Of a DNA stretch of 30,904 nucleotides, positions 7,729 through 17,082 are shown piece by piece. Origin of the DNA: an uncultured Muribaculaceae bacterium (GTDB taxonomy: Bacteria > Bacteroidota > Bacteroidia > Bacteroidales > Muribaculaceae); the NCBI GenBank assembly GCA_958439725.1, contig CAUBWJ010000026.1, positions 1 through 30,904 of the forward strand, written 5' to 3'. The translations under genes and the position numbers were made by a program. Under the pieces are notes generated by a model. The model worked only from the letters and a program-made list of their open reading frames with translations, was not told where the DNA came from and ran no database searches. Each line of letters starts with the position of its first letter. The stretch's first letter is position 1.

Positions 7729-9419
7729 TGGGACGCTATGATTATAAGCGGCGCCCGACCACGGAGGTAAAAGTGGGAGGGACGCCTCTGGGCGGCTCCA
7801 ATCCGGTAAGGATACAGAGCATGGCCAACACCTCGACCATGGATACGGCGGGGAGCGTTGCCCAGACAGCCAGAATGGTGGCAGCAGGCGCCGAATACGT
7901 GAGATTCACGGCGCAGGGCGAGCGTGAGGCGAGGAATCTTGCCGAGATAAAGGCGGCTTTGCGCCGGGAAGGCATTGATGTGCCTCTTGTGGCCGATATC
8001 CATTTCAATCCCCGCGCCGCTTTCGAGGCCGCACGCCATGTGGAGAAAGTGAGGATAAATCCGGGCAACTTCGTGGATCCGGCCCGCACTTTCCGCAAAC
8101 TCGACGACAGCGATGAGGCGTTTGCCCTCGGTCTTAGGAAAATCGAGGAAAAACTTGTTCCGTTTCTCGAGCTGTGCCGCAGCCATGGCACGGCCATACG
8201 CATAGGCGTGAACCACGGTTCGCTCAGCGACCGCATAATGAGCCGTTACGGCGACACTCCCGAGGGTATGGTTCACAGCGCCATGGAATTCCTCAGGATT
8301 TGCCGCGCTCACGATTTCAATGATGTGGTGATTTCTGTCAAGGCCTCAAACGTGAGGGTGATGATAGAAACGGTGCGTCGTCTTGTCAGGGCTATGGATG
8401 CGGAGGATATGCATTATCCGCTTCATCTTGGCGTGACGGAGGCGGGCGACGGCGAGGACGGCCGAGTGAAATCGGCCGTAGGCATAGGCACCCTTCTTGC
8501 CGAGGGCATAGGCGATACCATAAGGGTGTCGCTCAGCGAGGACCCCGAGGCTGAGCTTCCTGTGGCCCGGGCGCTGACAGATTATATATCTCTTGCCGCC
8601 GATGCGGAGCCAATTCCAGAGCCTGCTGGTGCCGCGGCCGACCGCGGTGTGATGCTGGAGCGACGCCGGAGCCGCGTGATTGCGGGCATTGGAGGCGAAA
8701 TCCAGCCTGTGGTAGCGGCTGAGACTTTGTCCGGAGAATATCTTCAGGATTTCATGCCCGATGTAGCTCTGGATAATCCGGGAGCAGACTTCGAGCTGAT
8801 GGACGCCTCGGAAATACTGGCGGGAAAACTGCCGCGAAATGAAAGCGTGGTGGTGCTGACGTCGTCGCATGCCAACGCACGCGGCGAAATGCGGGCTGCC
8901 CTTGACGCTCTCGATGCTGCGGGAGCAGATAATCCCGTGATACTCCGGCGCGACTACAGCGGCATCAGCGCCGACGAGGCCCGGCTGCGTGCGGCCGTGG
9001 ATCTCGGTTCGCTCATAATCGACGGTTACTCCGACGGCATAATGATAGGGGGTGACGCGCTGTCGCCGGCCGACGCGGCCCGCACGGCGTTCGGCATCCT
9101 GCAGTCGGCACGCCTGCGCTTTACCCACACGGAATACATTTCATGTCCCAGCTGCGGACGCACCATGTTTGACCTCCAGGCCACACTTGCGGCGGTGAAG
9201 GCCGCCACATCGCGTCTCAAAGGATTGAAAATTGGCGTGATGGGCTGTATAGTCAACGGCCCCGGCGAGATGGCCGATGCCGATTACGGCTATGTGGGCG
9301 CGTGCGCGGGCCATGTAAGTCTTTACAAAGGCAAGGAATGCGTGGAGAAAAACATTCCGGAGGCCGAGGCCGTGGAGCATCTTGTGGATCTGATAAAACG
9401 CAACGGAGATTGGAAATAG
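7728..9419 (+). CDS. ispG: 4-hydroxy-3-methylbut-2-enyl diphosphate synthase IspG
   Basis: This 563-residue iron-sulfur enzyme converts methylerythritol cyclodiphosphate to HMBPP in the MEP isoprenoid pathway. The N-terminal TIM barrel shows GGSNPVRIQSMANT and LVADIHFNP; the C-terminal domain binds the 4Fe-4S cluster through C473 and C476 (CPSC) and C507, and carries the key acid E514 in GCIVNGPGE. At 563 residues it is far longer than E. coli IspG (about 370): an insert of about 200 residues (roughly 270-465) separates the two domains, as in plant, chlamydial and Bacteroidetes enzymes. It is coupled to purE by a 1-base overlap. The pathway product feeds UppS encoded downstream. Confidence 0.95.
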   Translation: MGRYDYKRRPTTEVKVGGTPLGGSNPVRIQSMANTSTMDTAGSVAQTARMVAAGAEYVRFTAQGEREARNLAEIKAALRREGIDVPLVADIHFNPRAAFEAARHVEKVRINPGNFVDPARTFRKLDDSDEAFALGLRKIEEKLVPFLELCRSHGTAIRIGVNHGSLSDRIMSRYGDTPEGMVHSAMEFLRICRAHDFNDVVISVKASNVRVMIETVRRLVRAMDAEDMHYPLHLGVTEAGDGEDGRVKSAVGIGTLLAEGIGDTIRVSLSEDPEAELPVARALTDYISLAADAEPIPEPAGAAADRGVMLERRRSRVIAGIGGEIQPVVAAETLSGEYLQDFMPDVALDNPGADFELMDASEILAGKLPRNESVVVLTSSHANARGEMRAALDALDAAGADNPVILRRDYSGISADEARLRAAVDLGSLIIDGYSDGIMIGGDALSPADAARTAFGILQSARLRFTHTEYISCPSCGRTMFDLQATLAAVKAATSRLKGLKIGVMGCIVNGPGEMADADYGYVGACAGHVSLYKGKECVEKNIPEAEAVEHLVDLIKRNGDWK

Positions 9420-10450
9420 ACGAGCTTTACATGAGCCGTGCCCTGCAGCTGGCGCGGCGCGGTGCCGGATATGTCTCGCCCAACCCCATGGTGGGAGCCG
9501 TGGTGGTGTGCGACGGCCGGATAATAGGCGAGGGGTATCACCGCCGCTACGGTGAGGCCCATGCCGAGGTCAATGCCATAGATTCGGTTGCCGACAGATC
9601 GCTGCTTCCGCGGAGCACGGTCTACGTCACTCTTGAACCCTGCGCGCATTACGGCAAGACGCCTCCTTGTGCGGCCCTGCTCGTGAGATGCGGGGTGAAG
9701 AGGGTGGTGATAGGATGTACCGACCCTTTTGCCAAGGTAGCCGGTCGTGGCATAGCCATGCTTCGCGAGGCCGGAATAGAGGTGACCACCGGTGTGCTCG
9801 AGAAGGAGTGCCGGGAACTCAACCGGATATTCATGACAACCCACACCCTGGGGCGCCCTTACGTGATGCTGAAATGGGCCATGAGCTCCGACGGATACCT
9901 TGACCGGAAGCGCGATGCAGCGGATTCGGCCCAGAAATTCTCCACGGCGCTGACCATGGCGGCGGTCCACCGTCTGCGCGGGCTTTTCGACGCCGTGGCG
10001 GTGGGAGCCGGGACGGTCAATGCTGACAATCCGCGCCTGACGGTGCGCTCATACGCCGGGCGCTCGCCCCGACGCGTGATTCTGGACCGACGCGGCATAG
10101 CCCGCGAGGACGCGGCGACTTTCGGCCCCGGCACGATATATTTCTGCGAAAAGCCCCGACAAGGGTTGCCTGAGGGCTTGGAACAGATTACGGGCAGTCT
10201 CACCACCGGCGAAATGCTCAGGGAGCTTTACCGGCGCGGAATCACATCGCTGATGGTGGAAGGCGGGGCGTCGGTGCTCGCCGGATTCGTAGACTCAGGG
10301 CTGTGGGACGAGGCCCGTGTGGAGATTAATCCCATGCGGCTGGGCTCCGAGGGAAGGGCACATGCCGATATCCCTTCGGGCGACGTCACGGCAGAGCGGA
10401 TGGACGGCAATCTTATACTGACTGTCAGGAATATAGCCGCAGAAATATGA
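9410..10450 (+). CDS. ribD: Bifunctional riboflavin biosynthesis deaminase/reductase RibD
   Basis: This protein deaminates the pyrimidine intermediate of riboflavin synthesis and then reduces its ribosyl group. The N-terminal deaminase has the zinc site H51-A-E53 and PCAHYGKTPPC with C78 and C87 (numbered from the TTG start). The C-terminal reductase shows KWAMSSDG, VGAGTVNADNPRLTVR and MVEGGASVLAGF. The start is chosen as TTG at 9410, giving M-EIDELYMSRALQLA, which fits the usual RibD N-terminus; it overlaps ispG by 10 bases. The alternative is ATG at 9431 (seven residues shorter), which would still keep all motifs. No other riboflavin genes are in the window. Confidence 0.92.
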   Translation: MEIDELYMSRALQLARRGAGYVSPNPMVGAVVVCDGRIIGEGYHRRYGEAHAEVNAIDSVADRSLLPRSTVYVTLEPCAHYGKTPPCAALLVRCGVKRVVIGCTDPFAKVAGRGIAMLREAGIEVTTGVLEKECRELNRIFMTTHTLGRPYVMLKWAMSSDGYLDRKRDAADSAQKFSTALTMAAVHRLRGLFDAVAVGAGTVNADNPRLTVRSYAGRSPRRVILDRRGIAREDAATFGPGTIYFCEKPRQGLPEGLEQITGSLTTGEMLRELYRRGITSLMVEGGASVLAGFVDSGLWDEARVEINPMRLGSEGRAHADIPSGDVTAERMDGNLILTVRNIAAEI

Positions 10451-10570
10451 CGCGGCGGTTTTCACTCCCGTTAACTCTCCATCGGATTTGTCGAAGCAAA
10501 TGCGCCCTTCCGATTCCTACATAATTACTAATTTTAACTATAAAGCCACAACGGTTAATGAAATTGTTGT

Positions 10571-10578
10571 TAACTTTG
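10571..10578 (+). promoter_or_regulatory. Putative -7 box before the DUF6242 gene
   Basis: TAACTTTG matches TAnnTTTG and lies 21 bases before the ATG, within AT-rich DNA after a 149-base gap. A matching TTTG at -33 is not evident. The initiation point would be near 10585, giving a short leader. It would serve the envelope gene block downstream. Confidence 0.5.
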
Positions 10579-10599
10579 CAAGTTGAAAAATAACGCTTT

Positions 10600-12144
10600 A
10601 TGAAAAGAAGATTCACGATATATCCCGTTCTTGGCCTGTTGCTGGGCGCCATGGCAAGCTCTTGTGCCACAGATGAGTTGGACGGTCTGATTGAGAATGA
10701 CCAGGAAGCACTCGAATACTCCGTGATGGTCAACTCGTTCCGTCTTACCGCCAACGACACCATTCTTGCCAATCTCGACTCCGTGTTTTTTGCAATAGAC
10801 CTTAACCGGGCCGTGATTTTCAATCCCGACTCTCTTCCCAAAGGAACCGTGATAGGCAAACTTCCGGTGACGATTGACCTTCCGGGCGTTTCCGAAGCCA
10901 CCATCACCATGCCCTCCGGCAAAGGCGACGAAACCACCACGGTGAACTATCTCGAGAACAAGAACGACTCCATCAACTTCTCCAAGGGCGAGGTGAAACT
11001 TCACCTGAAATCCTACAACGGAAAGGTTTCGCGCGACTACACTATAAAATTAAATATCCACCAGCTGGAGCCTGATTCGCTCGCATGGGACAAAATGGCC
11101 GTGCGTTCAATGCCCGGCACTCTGAGCAATCCCACCGGCTCGCGCACCGTGGCTTTCGGCGATGAAGTCCTCTGCTATACCACCAACGGCACAGCCACGG
11201 AGCTCTCGCGCTGCGAGAATCCCTTTGCAGGCGTGTGGCAGTCGGCTGCCGTCACTCTCCCTTCAGGCGCCAGGCTCAGAAGCATCACACCCACGTCGGA
11301 TGCACTCTATCTGATAGATACTGACGACAATCTTTACAAGAGCACCGACGGCACCACCTGGACCGCCACAGGCGCGCAGATGCACTATATCTACGGTGGC
11401 TATCTCCAGACGCTCATAGGCCTTGAGAAGGCATCTGACGGCACTCTGCGCCATGTGTCATATCCGGCAGGACTGTCGGCTGGCGCGGTCGATGCATCAA
11501 TGCCCGTGGAGGGAACTTCCAACCCCGTCACCTATACAACCAAATGGGCCGAGGAGCCTATGATGATGGTTACGGGCGGCCGCACGGCATCCGGCAAGAA
11601 CGTCGGAACCACCTGGGCGTTCGACGGCGGCAAATGGGCCTGCATAACCCAGGAAACCTACGAGATGGCCGAGGTGACCGGGGCCACACTTATTCCCTAT
11701 TTCTCCTACACTACCGATTATCTGACCTGGGAACCCACGAAATACGACATGCTGTTTGCCATAGGCGGACGCAAAGCCGACGGAACCATTCCCACCAAAT
11801 TCTATATATCGCCTGACCGCGGCGTTCACTGGACAACTTCCGAGGGCCTCATGGCCAAGCCCGACTATCTTCCCGGACTGTATGACCTTGACGGTCTTGT
11901 GAGAGACAACACCATGTATGTGGACAACTCCCGCGCAGCAGGCGCCTGGAAAGAATACACCACCGTATATCCCCGCTGGTATTATCCCGTATATACACTG
12001 GACGGCTCGCGTGCCGTGACTCCGATAAAAGAGTGGGAATGCCCGTTTGTATATCTCTTCGGCGGTCATCGCGCCGATGGTAAATTCAATGATGAGGTGT
12101 GGCGCGCTGTAATCAACCGCCTCCTTTTCCGTCCGGTACAGTAA
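10600..12144 (+). CDS. DUF6242 surface-type lipoprotein
   Basis: This 514-residue protein has a lipoprotein signal peptide ending in MASSC, with lipid-carrying C22. Acidic residues soon after it (ATDE) fit the Bacteroidetes surface-export signal. Residues ~35-160 form an N-terminal beta domain with NPDSLPKGT, DSINF and DYTIKLNIHQ, typical of DUF6242. The C-terminal part looks like a beta-propeller: it has Asp-box-like turns KSTDGTTWT (near 248) and SPDRGVHWT (near 404) and repeated AIGGRKADG / FGGHRADG kelch-like strands. The function is unknown. It is found in Bacteroidales next to the DUF6089-uppS-bamA cluster, and here the next gene starts 37 bases on, suggesting a link to envelope biogenesis. 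Confidence 0.83.
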   Translation: MKRRFTIYPVLGLLLGAMASSCATDELDGLIENDQEALEYSVMVNSFRLTANDTILANLDSVFFAIDLNRAVIFNPDSLPKGTVIGKLPVTIDLPGVSEATITMPSGKGDETTTVNYLENKNDSINFSKGEVKLHLKSYNGKVSRDYTIKLNIHQLEPDSLAWDKMAVRSMPGTLSNPTGSRTVAFGDEVLCYTTNGTATELSRCENPFAGVWQSAAVTLPSGARLRSITPTSDALYLIDTDDNLYKSTDGTTWTATGAQMHYIYGGYLQTLIGLEKASDGTLRHVSYPAGLSAGAVDASMPVEGTSNPVTYTTKWAEEPMMMVTGGRTASGKNVGTTWAFDGGKWACITQETYEMAEVTGATLIPYFSYTTDYLTWEPTKYDMLFAIGGRKADGTIPTKFYISPDRGVHWTTSEGLMAKPDYLPGLYDLDGLVRDNTMYVDNSRAAGAWKEYTTVYPRWYYPVYTLDGSRAVTPIKEWECPFVYLFGGHRADGKFNDEVWRAVINRLLFRPVQ

Positions 12145-12181
12145 CCGATAAAATACAAATCCCCGAAAAGAAGTGTCGATA

Positions 12182-12868
12182 ATGCGCACCATATTCCTGA
12201 CAGCTTTCATGGCGACGGCAGCCCTGCGGCAGCCGCTGCAGGCTCAGGATGTGGAAAGCTACAAGTTCGATATCGGCGCTTCGGCCGGAATGAGCGGCTA
12301 TCTCGGCGATGCCAACCAGAGCAATATGTTCCGGCATCCGGGTGTAGCCGCGGCGCTGACCGGACGCTATCTCGCCGACGAACGCTGGGCAGCCAGGGTT
12401 TCGGCCGGACTTCGCACACTCAGCGGCAATACCGCCGATATGACCGACGCTTTGCCCGGGGGAGAGCAGTTCGCTTTCCACTCAACGGTCTGCGATCTTA
12501 CCGCGGGTGCGGAGTTCAACTTCCTCCCCTACGGTATAGGCCGTCCCTATCAGCATCTGAGCCGATGGACGCCCTACGTCACTGCGGGTGCGGGCGTGGC
12601 CCTCTCGCGCAGCGGCGGCAAAAGCAGCGCCGCCTTCTGCATTCCGCTCGGGGCCGGGGTGCGCTACAAGGTGGCTCCGCGGCTGAATGCGGCAGTGGAG
12701 TTCTCCATGACCAAGGCGTTCGGCGACCATATAGACTCCGACCGCCTCTCCGACCTCCAGCAGATAAAAAGTGCATTTATAAAAAACACCGACTGGTATT
12801 CGGCGCTCACCGTGGGCATAAGCTACGAGATAGGCCCGCGATGCTCCGGCTGCCAGCGGATAGACTGA
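12182..12868 (+). CDS. DUF6089-like outer-membrane beta-barrel protein
   Basis: This 228-residue protein has a signal peptide (cleavage likely after LQAQ, residue ~21). Alternating beta-strand segments follow, such as YKFDIGASAGMSGYLGD, RVSAGLRTLSG, YVTAGAGVALSR and ALTVGISYEIG, typical of a small outer-membrane barrel. Placement before uppS and bamA and the GYLGD motif match the DUF6089 family of Bacteroidales. The exact role is not known. The start is ATG 12182, so that the signal peptide begins MRTIFL; a GTG at 12173 would add three residues. It is probably in one transcription unit with the DUF6242 gene before (37 bases) and uppS after (36 bases). Confidence 0.8.
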   Translation: MRTIFLTAFMATAALRQPLQAQDVESYKFDIGASAGMSGYLGDANQSNMFRHPGVAAALTGRYLADERWAARVSAGLRTLSGNTADMTDALPGGEQFAFHSTVCDLTAGAEFNFLPYGIGRPYQHLSRWTPYVTAGAGVALSRSGGKSSAAFCIPLGAGVRYKVAPRLNAAVEFSMTKAFGDHIDSDRLSDLQQIKSAFIKNTDWYSALTVGISYEIGPRCSGCQRID

Positions 12869-12904
12869 AATCCGGCACAACGTCCACTATAAACAGACAA
12901 GACA

Positions 12905-13666
12905 ATGAATCCAGAACTCGTAAAGCAGATAGATGCCACGCACCTGCCCGTCCATATAGCCATAATAATGGACGGCAACGGCCGTTGGGCGAAGCTTCGC
13001 GGACTTGAACGGACCGAAGGCCATGTGGCCGGGGTGGAGTCTGTGCGCAAAGTCACGGAATGCGCCGCACGTCTTGGAGTGAAATATCTCACGCTCTACG
13101 CCTTCTCCACCGAGAACTGGAACAGGCCCCGCGAGGAGGTGGACGCCCTGCTGCATCTGATAGTGATGTCGCTGCGCAAGGAAGTGCCGCATCTGATGGA
13201 AAACAATGTGAGCCTGCGTGTGATAGGCGACATTGACCGCATGCCCGCGCACACGCGCGAGTGTCTTGAAAAGAGCATCGAGGAAACATCGGTGTGCGAC
13301 GGCACCGTTCTCAACCTCGCTCTCAGCTATTCGTCGCGCTGGGAAATCACCGATGCCTGCCGCCGGCTGGCCCGCGAGGCCGCCGAAGGGCGCATCGACT
13401 GGGCTTCGATTGACGACGAGGCTGTGGCATCGCACCTTTCCACAGCCGGAATCCCCGATCCTGACCTGCTCATACGCACCGGTGGCGACGAACGCGTGAG
13501 CAACTTCCTGCTGTGGCAGATAGCTTATTCAGAACTTTATTTCACCGACATATACTGGCCCGATTTCGGAGCCGACCAGATGCTTCGCGCCATAATAGAC
13601 TATCAGGGGCGCGAGCGCAGGTTCGGACTCACATCCGAACAGGTCTCCGAACACGGACAGCAATAA
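12905..13666 (+). CDS. uppS: Isoprenyl transferase (undecaprenyl diphosphate synthase)
   Basis: This 253-residue cis-prenyltransferase adds isopentenyl units to farnesyl diphosphate to make the C55 carrier lipid for peptidoglycan and surface glycans. The signature HIAIIMDGNGRWAK lies at residues 17-30, with the catalytic Asp at D23. Later blocks TLYAFSTENWNRP and RTGGDERVSNFLLWQ followed by SELYF complete the active site and dimer region. The length is normal. It sits 52 bases before bamA, the standard Bacteroidales order. Confidence 0.96.
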   Translation: MNPELVKQIDATHLPVHIAIIMDGNGRWAKLRGLERTEGHVAGVESVRKVTECAARLGVKYLTLYAFSTENWNRPREEVDALLHLIVMSLRKEVPHLMENNVSLRVIGDIDRMPAHTRECLEKSIEETSVCDGTVLNLALSYSSRWEITDACRRLAREAAEGRIDWASIDDEAVASHLSTAGIPDPDLLIRTGGDERVSNFLLWQIAYSELYFTDIYWPDFGADQMLRAIIDYQGRERRFGLTSEQVSEHGQQ

Positions 13667-13718
13667 TAAATAACAACAGTAAACCAATATAACCCATTAT
13701 CCCTTCGATTCCACTATT

Positions 13719-16340
13719 ATGCGAACAAGGCTTCTCATCATACTCTCACTGATTCTTCCCGCTCTCGGCGCTGCGGCGCAGGTGCAGGCTCCCGTAGACA
13801 CTGTGTTCAATCCCCAGATAGCCTATACGGGAATTCCGCGCACATACGAAATTGCCGACATACAGGTGAAAGGCGCCGACAACTACGAGGACTATATAGT
13901 AATAGGCTACTCCGGCCTCAAGGTAGGCGATATAGTCCAGGTGCCCGGCGACGATATCAGCGACGCAGCCAAGCGTCTGTGGCGCCAGGGCCTTTTCGGC
14001 AACGTGGAGATAGCCATCGACAAGATTGCCGGCGATAAGGCGTGGCTGGTGATCAACCTCCGCGAGCAGCCCCGCATTTCCGATGTGCATTACAACGGCA
14101 TGAAGAAAGGCGAGCGCAAGGATATCGAGGAGATGCTTCAGCTCCATAAGGGCAACCAGATAACCCAGAACATCGTGAACCGCGCCAAGGATCTCGTGAA
14201 GAAATACTATGCCAAGAAAGGCTTCGGCAATGCCGATGTGAACGTGATGCTCCGCGAGGACCTCTCCAACAAGAACGAGATGATTGTGGATGTGAACGTG
14301 GATAAGAACGAGAAGGTGAAGGTGCACAAAATCTACATCGACGGCAACGAGGTGCTGAGCGACAACGCCATTCAGCGCGTGATGAAGAAGACAAATGAGA
14401 AAGGAAAGCTCCGCAACCTCTTCCGTCAGAAAAAGTTCGTGAAAAACGATTATGAGGATGACCTCCAGCGCATCATCGACAAGTATAACGAAAAAGGCTA
14501 TCGCGACGCCAAGATTCTCAAGGACAGCGTGGTCGCCTACGACGACAAGACCGTAGACGTCTATATAGACCTTGAGGAAGGAAAGAAATACTACATCAGC
14601 GATGTTACCTGGGTAGGCAACTCGCTTTATCCCACCGAGGTGCTCGACGAAGTGCTCGGCATCAAGCCCGGCGACGTCTACAATCAGAAACTCCTTGCGC
14701 AGCGCACCACCGAGGACGAGGACGCCGTGAGCAACCTCTACCTCAACCGCGGCTACCTCTTCTACAATCTCGTGCCTATAGAAAAGCAGGTGAAGGGCGA
14801 CTCGATAGAACTCGAGATGCGAATGATAGAAGGCCCGCAGGCACGCATCAACAAGGTGACCATAAACGGCAACGACCGTCTGTATGAGAAGGTGATACGC
14901 CGCGAGTTGCGCGTGAAGCCCGGTGAGCTGTTCTCTCGTGATGACCTCATGCGTTCGCTCCGCGAAATCGCTCAGACCGGCCACTTCAACCCCGAGAACA
15001 TGGTGCCCGACATCCAGCCCAACGAGGAGAACGGAACCGTGGACGTGGCTCTCAATCTCGAGCAGAAAAACAACGACCAGATTGAATTCTCCATGGGCTG
15101 GGGCCAGACCGGTATCATCGGCAAGCTCGCCCTGAAGTTCACCAACTTCTCCATCAAGAACCTGTTCCGCCCCGGAACCTACCGCGGACTCATACCGCAG
15201 GGTGAAGGCCAGAGCTTCACTATAGCAGCCCAGACCAACGCGCGCTACTATCAGTCATACAGCGTGTCGTTCCTCGACCCGTGGTTCGGCGGCAAACGAC
15301 CCAACGCCCTTTCGGTTTCGGCCTATTACAGCCGTCAGACCGGTGTGAACTCATCCTACTACAACAGCCAGTGGAGTAACCCCTGGCTCTACAACAACTA
15401 CGGTTACGGATATGGTTACGGCTACGGAAGCGATTACTACCAGAACTCCATCAACAACGCCTACGACCCCAACAAGGTGCTCCAGATGGTAGGCATTACC
15501 GTGGGTCTCGGCAAGCGTCTGAGATGGCCTGACGATTACTTCACCTTCCAGACCTCGCTCACCTACAACTGGTATTATCTCAAGAACTGGGAGTATCTCT
15601 ACTATATGAACAACGGTACGTCGAACTCCATCGTGCTCGGTCTTACCCTGGAGCGCAACAGTCTCGACAGCCCCTACTATACACGCCGCGGCTCCATGTT
15701 CAGCCTGAGCCTCCAGATGACTCCTCCCGCATCGCTCTTCGGAAAGAAAAACTGGGAGAAGCTCTACCACGAGAACACCACCGAGAGCAAGAAGGAGATG
15801 TATCGCTGGATAGAATACTGGAAGCTCAAATTCAAGTCGCGCACCTACACCCCGCTCACCGACCCGGATGGCAAGCACACTCTCGTACTCATGACCCGCG
15901 CCGACATCGGTCTGCTCGGCAGCTACAACAAGTGGCTTAAGTCGCCTTTCGAGACCTTCTATATGGGCGGCGACGGCATGTCGGGATCGTACACCTACGC
16001 CACTGAGACAATCGGCCTGCGCGGTTACGACAACGGTGCCCTCACTCCGTGGGGCCGCGAAGGCTACGCCTATACCCGCATGGGCGTCGAGCTTCACTTC
16101 CCCTTCCTGCTCCAGACACAGACCACTATCTACGGTCTTGCCTTCCTGGAGGGCGGTAATGCATGGACGGCAGTCAAGGACGTGAATCCCTTCAGCCTCA
16201 AGCGAAGTGCCGGAGCCGGTGTGCGCATATTCCTGCCTATGGTTGGCATGATGGGTATCGACTGGGCCTACGGTTTCGATACCGTGTTCGGCCAGCGCGG
16301 AGGCTCGCACTTCCACTTCATCCTCGGTCAGGAATTCTAA
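13719..16340 (+). CDS. bamA: Outer-membrane protein assembly factor BamA
   Basis: This 873-residue protein inserts and folds outer-membrane beta-barrels. It has a signal peptide (residues 1-20, ending AAAQ), POTRA repeats over about residues 40-450 (recurring patterns such as VHKIYIDGNEVL and INKVTINGNDRLYEKVIRRELRVKPGE), and a C-terminal Omp85 barrel from about 460. The final residue is Phe (FILGQEF), the barrel C-terminal signal. An unusual Tyr-Gly run (YG five times, residues 561-570) followed by SDYYQNS lies in the barrel part, probably an outer loop. The neighbours uppS and two Skp-like chaperones match the job. It probably shares transcription with uppS. Confidence 0.96.
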   Translation: MRTRLLIILSLILPALGAAAQVQAPVDTVFNPQIAYTGIPRTYEIADIQVKGADNYEDYIVIGYSGLKVGDIVQVPGDDISDAAKRLWRQGLFGNVEIAIDKIAGDKAWLVINLREQPRISDVHYNGMKKGERKDIEEMLQLHKGNQITQNIVNRAKDLVKKYYAKKGFGNADVNVMLREDLSNKNEMIVDVNVDKNEKVKVHKIYIDGNEVLSDNAIQRVMKKTNEKGKLRNLFRQKKFVKNDYEDDLQRIIDKYNEKGYRDAKILKDSVVAYDDKTVDVYIDLEEGKKYYISDVTWVGNSLYPTEVLDEVLGIKPGDVYNQKLLAQRTTEDEDAVSNLYLNRGYLFYNLVPIEKQVKGDSIELEMRMIEGPQARINKVTINGNDRLYEKVIRRELRVKPGELFSRDDLMRSLREIAQTGHFNPENMVPDIQPNEENGTVDVALNLEQKNNDQIEFSMGWGQTGIIGKLALKFTNFSIKNLFRPGTYRGLIPQGEGQSFTIAAQTNARYYQSYSVSFLDPWFGGKRPNALSVSAYYSRQTGVNSSYYNSQWSNPWLYNNYGYGYGYGYGSDYYQNSINNAYDPNKVLQMVGITVGLGKRLRWPDDYFTFQTSLTYNWYYLKNWEYLYYMNNGTSNSIVLGLTLERNSLDSPYYTRRGSMFSLSLQMTPPASLFGKKNWEKLYHENTTESKKEMYRWIEYWKLKFKSRTYTPLTDPDGKHTLVLMTRADIGLLGSYNKWLKSPFETFYMGGDGMSGSYTYATETIGLRGYDNGALTPWGREGYAYTRMGVELHFPFLLQTQTTIYGLAFLEGGNAWTAVKDVNPFSLKRSAGAGVRIFLPMVGMMGIDWAYGFDTVFGQRGGSHFHFILGQEF

Positions 16341-16445
16341 CATTATTTAATACGCATACAATAAACCTTTTCAGGCGCTATGTGTCATAACCTTACAGGC
16401 TGTGATAAGTAAGCCTATATGTTACAATCATTAAATCTTTCAGAC

Positions 16446-16967
16446 ATGAATATGAAGAAGCTTATAATAGTGATGCTGGCCGTGGCAGGATGCACTCTGA
16501 CCTCGATGGCCCAGAAGTTCGCTCTTGTGGATATGGAATACGTGCTTTCAAACATCCCCGCCTACGAGGTGGCAAACAATAATCTGGAGCAGCTCTCGCA
16601 GCGCTGGCAGAAAGAGGTTGAAGCTCTCAGCACTCAGGCTGAGACCCTTTACAAAAACTATCAGTCGCAGCTTCCCATGCTTTCCGAAGCCCAGAAGAAG
16701 GCCGGCGAGGCCGAGATTGTGGCCAAGGAAAAAGAAGCAGCCCAGCTCCGCAACAAATATTTCGGTCCCGACGGAGAGCTTTTCCAGCGTCGGCAGGCTC
16801 TGATGCGCCCCATTCAGGAAGAGGTTTACAATGCCGTGAAGCAGGTGAGCGAGGAGCGCGGCTATATGTGTATATTCGACCGTGCGTCGGCCAGCAGTAT
16901 AATCTTCGCCTCGCCCAAAATCGACGTGAGCAACGAAGTGCTTGCAAAAATGGGCATAGCCCGCTGA
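16446..16967 (+). CDS. OmpH/Skp-family periplasmic chaperone (first copy)
   Basis: This 173-residue protein belongs to the OmpH/Skp family, trimeric chaperones that carry unfolded outer-membrane proteins to BamA. A signal peptide (MNMKKLIIVMLAVAGC...SMAQ) is followed by KFALVDMEYVLSNIPAYE, a long Gln/Glu/Lys-rich coiled coil (about residues 40-130), and a C-terminal strand region ending FASPKIDVSNEVLAKMGI. The ATG at 16446 is preferred because the signal peptide starts there; ATG 16452 is close, while ATG 16419 would add nine polar residues. C16 in AVAGC could also serve as a lipobox, so the protein might be lipid-anchored rather than soluble. It lies 105 bases after bamA. Confidence 0.88.
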   Translation: MNMKKLIIVMLAVAGCTLTSMAQKFALVDMEYVLSNIPAYEVANNNLEQLSQRWQKEVEALSTQAETLYKNYQSQLPMLSEAQKKAGEAEIVAKEKEAAQLRNKYFGPDGELFQRRQALMRPIQEEVYNAVKQVSEERGYMCIFDRASASSIIFASPKIDVSNEVLAKMGIAR

Positions 16968-17027
16968 CACCCACTTCATGCAGAGTCAAAACGTCCTATT
17001 TTATTAGGATAATATACTAAAAACGCC

Positions 17028-17035
17028 TATCTTTG
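17028..17035 (+). promoter_or_regulatory. Putative -7 box of the second OmpH gene
   Basis: TATCTTTG matches TAnnTTTG, 47 bases before the ATG at 17083. About 20 bases upstream is TTAG (17004-17007), matching three of four bases of the -33 box TTTG. This suggests the second chaperone gene has its own transcription start. Confidence 0.5.
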
Positions 17036-17082
17036 CGTTTATAATTTTAACAGTGTAAATTAACATATCACCAATAGATAAA

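Noticed and set aside
13746..14984. Minus-strand open frame of 412 codons
   Set aside because: It is antisense to the POTRA region of bamA. The translation is rich in His/Val/Leu, typical of a reversed Asp/Lys/Asn-rich coding strand.
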